Source of the DNA: SSC3 sp963769585
GTDB taxonomy: Bacteria; Actinomycetota; Actinomycetes; Propionibacteriales; Nocardioidaceae
DNA length: 64,000 bases
Assembly (NCBI GenBank): GCA_963769585.1
Contig: CAVYMJ010000006.1
Location: forward strand, 434,001 to 498,000
Direction: 5' to 3'
A program made the position numbers and the translations under genes. The notes beneath the pieces were generated by a model. It was not told the DNA's origin, ran no database searches, and saw only the letters and a program-made list of their open reading frames with translations. Shown in pieces: positions 62,646 through 64,000 of this stretch (the first letter of the stretch is position 1; the number at the start of each line of letters is the position of its first letter).

Positions 62646-62915
62646 TCAGTTGAGGGCGGCGAGCTTGGCCTTCACCTGGGCTACCGAGGGGTTGGTCTGG
62701 GCGGAGCCGTCGGCATAGACCAGCGTCGGGACGGTCATGTTGCCGTTGTTGATCTGTGCGACCAGTACGGCGGCGTCGTCGACTCGCTCGATGTCGACCA
62801 CGTCGTAGCTGATGCCCTCGCGGTCCATCTGGCTCTTGAGCCGGTGGCAGTACCCACACCACTGGGTGGAGTACATCGTCACCGAGCCGCTAGCCGGGCC
62901 CGTCGATACGGCCAT
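62646..62915 (-). CDS. mrx1: Mycoredoxin (glutaredoxin-like, CGYC)
   Basis: An 89-residue glutaredoxin-fold protein with active site WCGYC (Cys 20 and 23), TVPTLVYADG (cis-Pro) and a short C-terminal helix. Mycoredoxins reduce mycothiol mixed disulfides in actinobacteria, which lack glutathione. ATG 62915 is preferred (MAVSTGPASG); the upstream start at 62984 would run through the shared promoter. It is divergent from uvrD2 with 69 bp between, as for Rv3198A and uvrD2 in M. tuberculosis. Confidence 0.9.
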   Translation of the reverse strand: MAVSTGPASGSVTMYSTQWCGYCHRLKSQMDREGISYDVVDIERVDDAAVLVAQINNGNMTVPTLVYADGSAQTNPSVAQVKAKLAALN

Positions 62916-62984
62916 CAGAACTGTCCCTTCGCGCACGTAGTCTTCCAGGAGTCGTAACACCCGCCCGGAGGTAAGTCTTCCCAC

Positions 62985-64000
62985 ATGTCTGTGTCGTACA
63001 CGTCACGTACCCCCGACCAGCTGCTCGAGGGGCTCGACCCCGAGCAGCGCGAGGTGGCCGAGGCCCTGCGGGGGCCGGTGCGCGTGCTGGCGGGAGCAGG
63101 CACCGGCAAGACCCGGGCGGTCACCCACCGGATCGCGTACGGCGTAGCGACCGGCGTCTACAACCCCGCCGAGGTTCTTGCGGTCACCTTCACCACCCGC
63201 GCCGCCGGCGAGATGCGGCAGCGGCTGCGCCGGCTGGGGGCCGAGGGGGTCCAAGCGCGGACCTTCCACTCGGCGGCCCTGCGCCAGGCACGGTACTTCT
63301 GGCCCCGGGTGTACGGCGGTGAGCTGCCGGAGCTGGCCGAGTCGAAGCTGCCGCTGGTCGGTGGCGCCGCCCGACGCAACCGTGTCGACACCGAGCAGGC
63401 CACGCTGCGCGACTTCGCCAGCGAGATCGAGTGGGCCAAGGTCTCCAACGTCCGTCCCGACGACTACGCCCGGGTGGCACCGGCCAAGGGCCGCTCCGTC
63501 AACGGGTACGACGCCGCCACGGTGGCCCACGTCTTCGCGACCTACGAGCAGCTCAAGCGCGAGGCCGGCCGGATGGACATGGAGGACATCCTGCTGTGCT
63601 GTGCGGCGCTGCTGAGCGAGGACGACCGGGTCGCTGCGCAGGTTCGCCTGCAGTATCGCCACTTCGTCGTCGACGAGTTCCAGGACGTGAGCCCGATCCA
63701 GGCCGCGCTGCTCGACCTGTGGCTCGGCGGACGGGACTCGCTGTGCGTGGTGGGCGACCCGGCCCAGACGATCTACTCCTTCGCCGGCGCCAACGCGGAC
63801 TACCTGCGCGACTTCCCTCGCAAGTACGACGGCACCACCTCGGTCGAGCTCGTGCGCAACTACCGCTCGACACCGCAGGTCATCGAGGCCGCCAACCAGC
63901 TGATGACCGGTGCCGCAACCGGAGGCGTCCAGCTGCGGTCGCAGCAGGAGGCTGGTGAGCCGGTCAGGTTCGCCGAGCACTCCGACGAGGTCGCCGAGGC
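62985..64000 (+). CDS. uvrD2: UvrD2-type helicase (3' part outside window)
   Basis: The first 338 codons of a superfamily 1A DNA helicase. Visible are the Q region LDPEQREVAEAL, Walker A AGAGTGKTRAV, motif Ib-like RTFHSAALRQARYF, motif II VVDEFQDVSPIQ, motif III VVGDPAQTIYSFAGA and motif IV LVRNYRST. The sequence and position beside mycoredoxin match UvrD2, an essential helicase in mycobacteria that usually carries a C-terminal HRDC domain, which would be beyond the window. ATG 62985 has GGAGGTAAG about 12 nt upstream. Confidence 0.9.
   Translation, partial: MSVSYTSRTPDQLLEGLDPEQREVAEALRGPVRVLAGAGTGKTRAVTHRIAYGVATGVYNPAEVLAVTFTTRAAGEMRQRLRRLGAEGVQARTFHSAALRQARYFWPRVYGGELPELAESKLPLVGGAARRNRVDTEQATLRDFASEIEWAKVSNVRPDDYARVAPAKGRSVNGYDAATVAHVFATYEQLKREAGRMDMEDILLCCAALLSEDDRVAAQVRLQYRHFVVDEFQDVSPIQAALLDLWLGGRDSLCVVGDPAQTIYSFAGANADYLRDFPRKYDGTTSVELVRNYRSTPQVIEAANQLMTGAATGGVQLRSQQEAGEPVRFAEHSDEVAE

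Overview
The window is GC-rich actinobacterial DNA, most likely from the Nocardioides/Propionibacteriales side. Codons are strongly G/C at third positions, GTG/TTG starts are frequent, coupled genes overlap by ATGA/GTGA, and several families are typical of Actinobacteria (AdnAB, mycoredoxin, MoeZ, DUF3107, DUF222-HNH). The two ends follow a neighbourhood known from Mycobacterium tuberculosis: rhlE-like helicase, ferritin-like protein, DUF3107, TetR, moeZ and an MGMT-like gene at 1-8 kb, then adnA, adnB, nudC, mycoredoxin and uvrD2 at 52.5-64 kb. This assignment is from family recognition and memory of gene order, not from a database search. About 44 kb of accessory genes lie between these ends.

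Layout. 1-8.1 kb: conserved genes, interrupted by a Ser/Pro-repeat wall protein with a sortase and two tandem secreted serine proteases. 8.0-25.2 kb: a catabolic island. Homologues of the three oxamate carbamoyltransferase subunits (AllH-, AllF/FdrA-, AllG-like) run leftward. A PucR regulator runs rightward, followed by an NCS2 nucleobase permease, a three-subunit molybdenum hydroxylase (CoxM/S/L type), CoxG, an amidase, a small unknown protein and an ATP-dependent hydantoinase pair (HyuA/B). 25.3-29.4 kb: DUF222-HNH protein with palindromic repeats behind it, a membrane LuxR regulator, a small membrane protein, a second sortase and an NTF2-like protein. 29.7-34.1 kb: copper module (CopA, a frameshifted YtkA-like gene, CopZ, CsoR) with a divergent His-rich DUF4396 membrane protein. 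34.1-38.6 kb: AAA+/OsmC-like/VWA operon and a secreted protein. 38.7-41.3 kb: an XdhC-like Mo-cofactor protein, carbamate kinase and a barbiturase/cyanuric acid hydrolase-family enzyme. 41.3-50.3 kb: a full PTS locus (EI, HPr, fructose FruK/FruA, a split mannitol-type permease, an MDR dehydrogenase and a DeoR regulator). 50.3-52.5 kb: methyltransferase, TfoX-N protein and CoA-transferase. 52.6-64 kb: DNA repair and redox genes.

The most interesting idea joins two separated blocks. The 8-20.6 kb block has nucleobase uptake, a hydroxylase, an amidase and an oxamate-carbamoyltransferase-like complex, but no ring-opening enzyme, carbamate kinase or XdhC. The 38.7-41.3 kb block supplies exactly those three. 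Together they could oxidise a pyrimidine such as uracil to barbiturate, open the ring to ureidomalonate, and cleave it phosphorolytically to carbamoyl phosphate and malonamate. Carbamate kinase would then recover ATP and the amidase would release malonate. This pathway is inference; the known oxidative uracil pathway instead hydrolyses ureidomalonate to urea and malonate.

No rRNA, tRNA, CRISPR array, complete insertion sequence, prophage or replication origin was recognised.
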